Part shown: piece by piece, positions 63,913-64,000 of the stretch
Layout: every line of letters begins with the position of its first letter
How positions within the stretch are numbered: position 1 is the first letter of the stretch
NCBI RefSeq assembly: GCF_029953285.1
Contig: NZ_JASAOI010000054.1
Span: 58,102-122,101 of the forward strand
DNA from: Yinghuangia seranimata
GTDB lineage: Bacteria > Actinomycetota > Actinomycetes > Streptomycetales > Streptomycetaceae
Direction of reading: 5' to 3'
Length of the DNA stretch: 64,000 nt
Program-made: the position numbers and the translations under genes
Notes under the pieces: generated by a model
Databases searched by the model: none
What the model saw: only the letters and a program-made list of their open reading frames with translations
Told to the model about the DNA's origin: nothing

Positions 63913-63942
63913 GTCGAGGCAGGGTGGTTGGCCTGCCTCGAC
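63913..63942. repeat. Perfect 11-bp hairpin
   Basis: GTCGAGGCAGG (63913-63923) and CCTGCCTCGAC (63932-63942), 8-nt loop. The same left arm occurs alone at 63469-63479. Confidence 0.75.
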
Positions 63943-64000
63943 GCCCGCTTACGCGATGTGACCGACTGGGCGGGTCTCGGGCCCAGGTTTAGAGGCGCGG

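Larger units (their letters stand above)
63019..64000. other. Right-end region without a convincing gene
   Basis: About 980 bp of lower GC with frames on both strands but no coding bias or recognised domain. It contains a candidate MarR-type operator (63076-63105) and at least five perfect hairpins between 63398 and 63942. It could hold a non-coding RNA or decayed genes, or the start of a gene beyond the window. Confidence 0.5.

Noticed and set aside
63050..64000. Linear-chromosome telomere because of many palindromes
   Set aside because: The sequence does not match known Streptomyces telomere ends, and the region adjoins core housekeeping genes.

Overview
The window is very GC-rich DNA with strong codon third-position G/C bias, many GTG starts and tightly packed genes. 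The dnaK-grpE-dnaJ-hspR order, HspR-type inverted repeats (HAIR) at dnaK and clpB, paired citrate synthases, a DUF2617/spermidine-synthase-like pair, an SigE-type ECF sigma factor and a pSAM2-like element in a tRNA gene all point to a Streptomyces-like actinobacterium (order Streptomycetales). The exact genus cannot be set from the sequence alone. Most of the window is ordinary chromosome.

Layout. 1-14.6 kb: a partial ECF sigma gene, an unknown protein, a GntR/FCD regulator, a class III aminotransferase, purA, a degenerate diacylglycerol-kinase-like protein, DUF3151, a small lipoprotein, fba, a CoA-disulfide-reductase-like flavoprotein, a DedA protein, pyrE, a CoxG-like protein, a spermidine-synthase-like membrane protein that lacks its catalytic half, DUF2617, and a class I/II aminotransferase. 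14.6-21.5 kb: YbjN protein, a DraRnl-like RNA ligase, a cupin, a sigma/anti-sigma-like pair, and two divergent citrate synthases, one with an N-terminal MerR-like helix-turn-helix. 21.5-29.8 kb is the heat-shock block: clpB, a PPOX-fold protein, a small DivIVA-motif protein, hspR, dnaJ, grpE and dnaK. HspR would bind the HAIR boxes at clpB and dnaK and so repress its own operon. 29.8-35.8 kb: an EtfD-like membrane iron-sulfur protein, a Yip1 protein, a Prim-Pol-like protein, a phosphoribosyltransferase, dcd and tRNA-Gly(CCC).

35.7-44.0 kb is an integrated element bounded by a 44-bp direct repeat of the tRNA-Gly 3' half. It keeps int, xis, a RepSA-like replication gene and two small coupled genes. 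Its FtsK/TraB translocase is cut to the C-terminus and abuts a GntR/UTRA regulator that has lost its DNA-binding domain, so an internal deletion has removed the transfer module. To the right lie a tandem array of 11-bp repeats, several low-GC small genes (a CPCC protein, a SUKH/SMI1-like remnant, unknowns), and the right attachment site. Similar 11-bp-spaced repeats sit inside both ends and look like integrase arm sites.

44.0-64.0 kb returns to chromosome: a secreted alpha/beta hydrolase, a DUF1801 protein, an MMPL transporter, a second hydrolase, a quinone-oxidoreductase-like enzyme divergent from an MFS exporter, GNAT and TetR proteins, a carotenoid oxygenase with a membrane protein and a divergent PadR regulator, a GtrA-like protein, an endonuclease/exonuclease/phosphatase protein, a three-gene cluster of small membrane proteins, and a pirin whose 3' end is spoiled by a G/C homopolymer tract. 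The last ~0.9 kb has no convincing gene but carries a dense set of perfect hairpins, two of them with identical arms.
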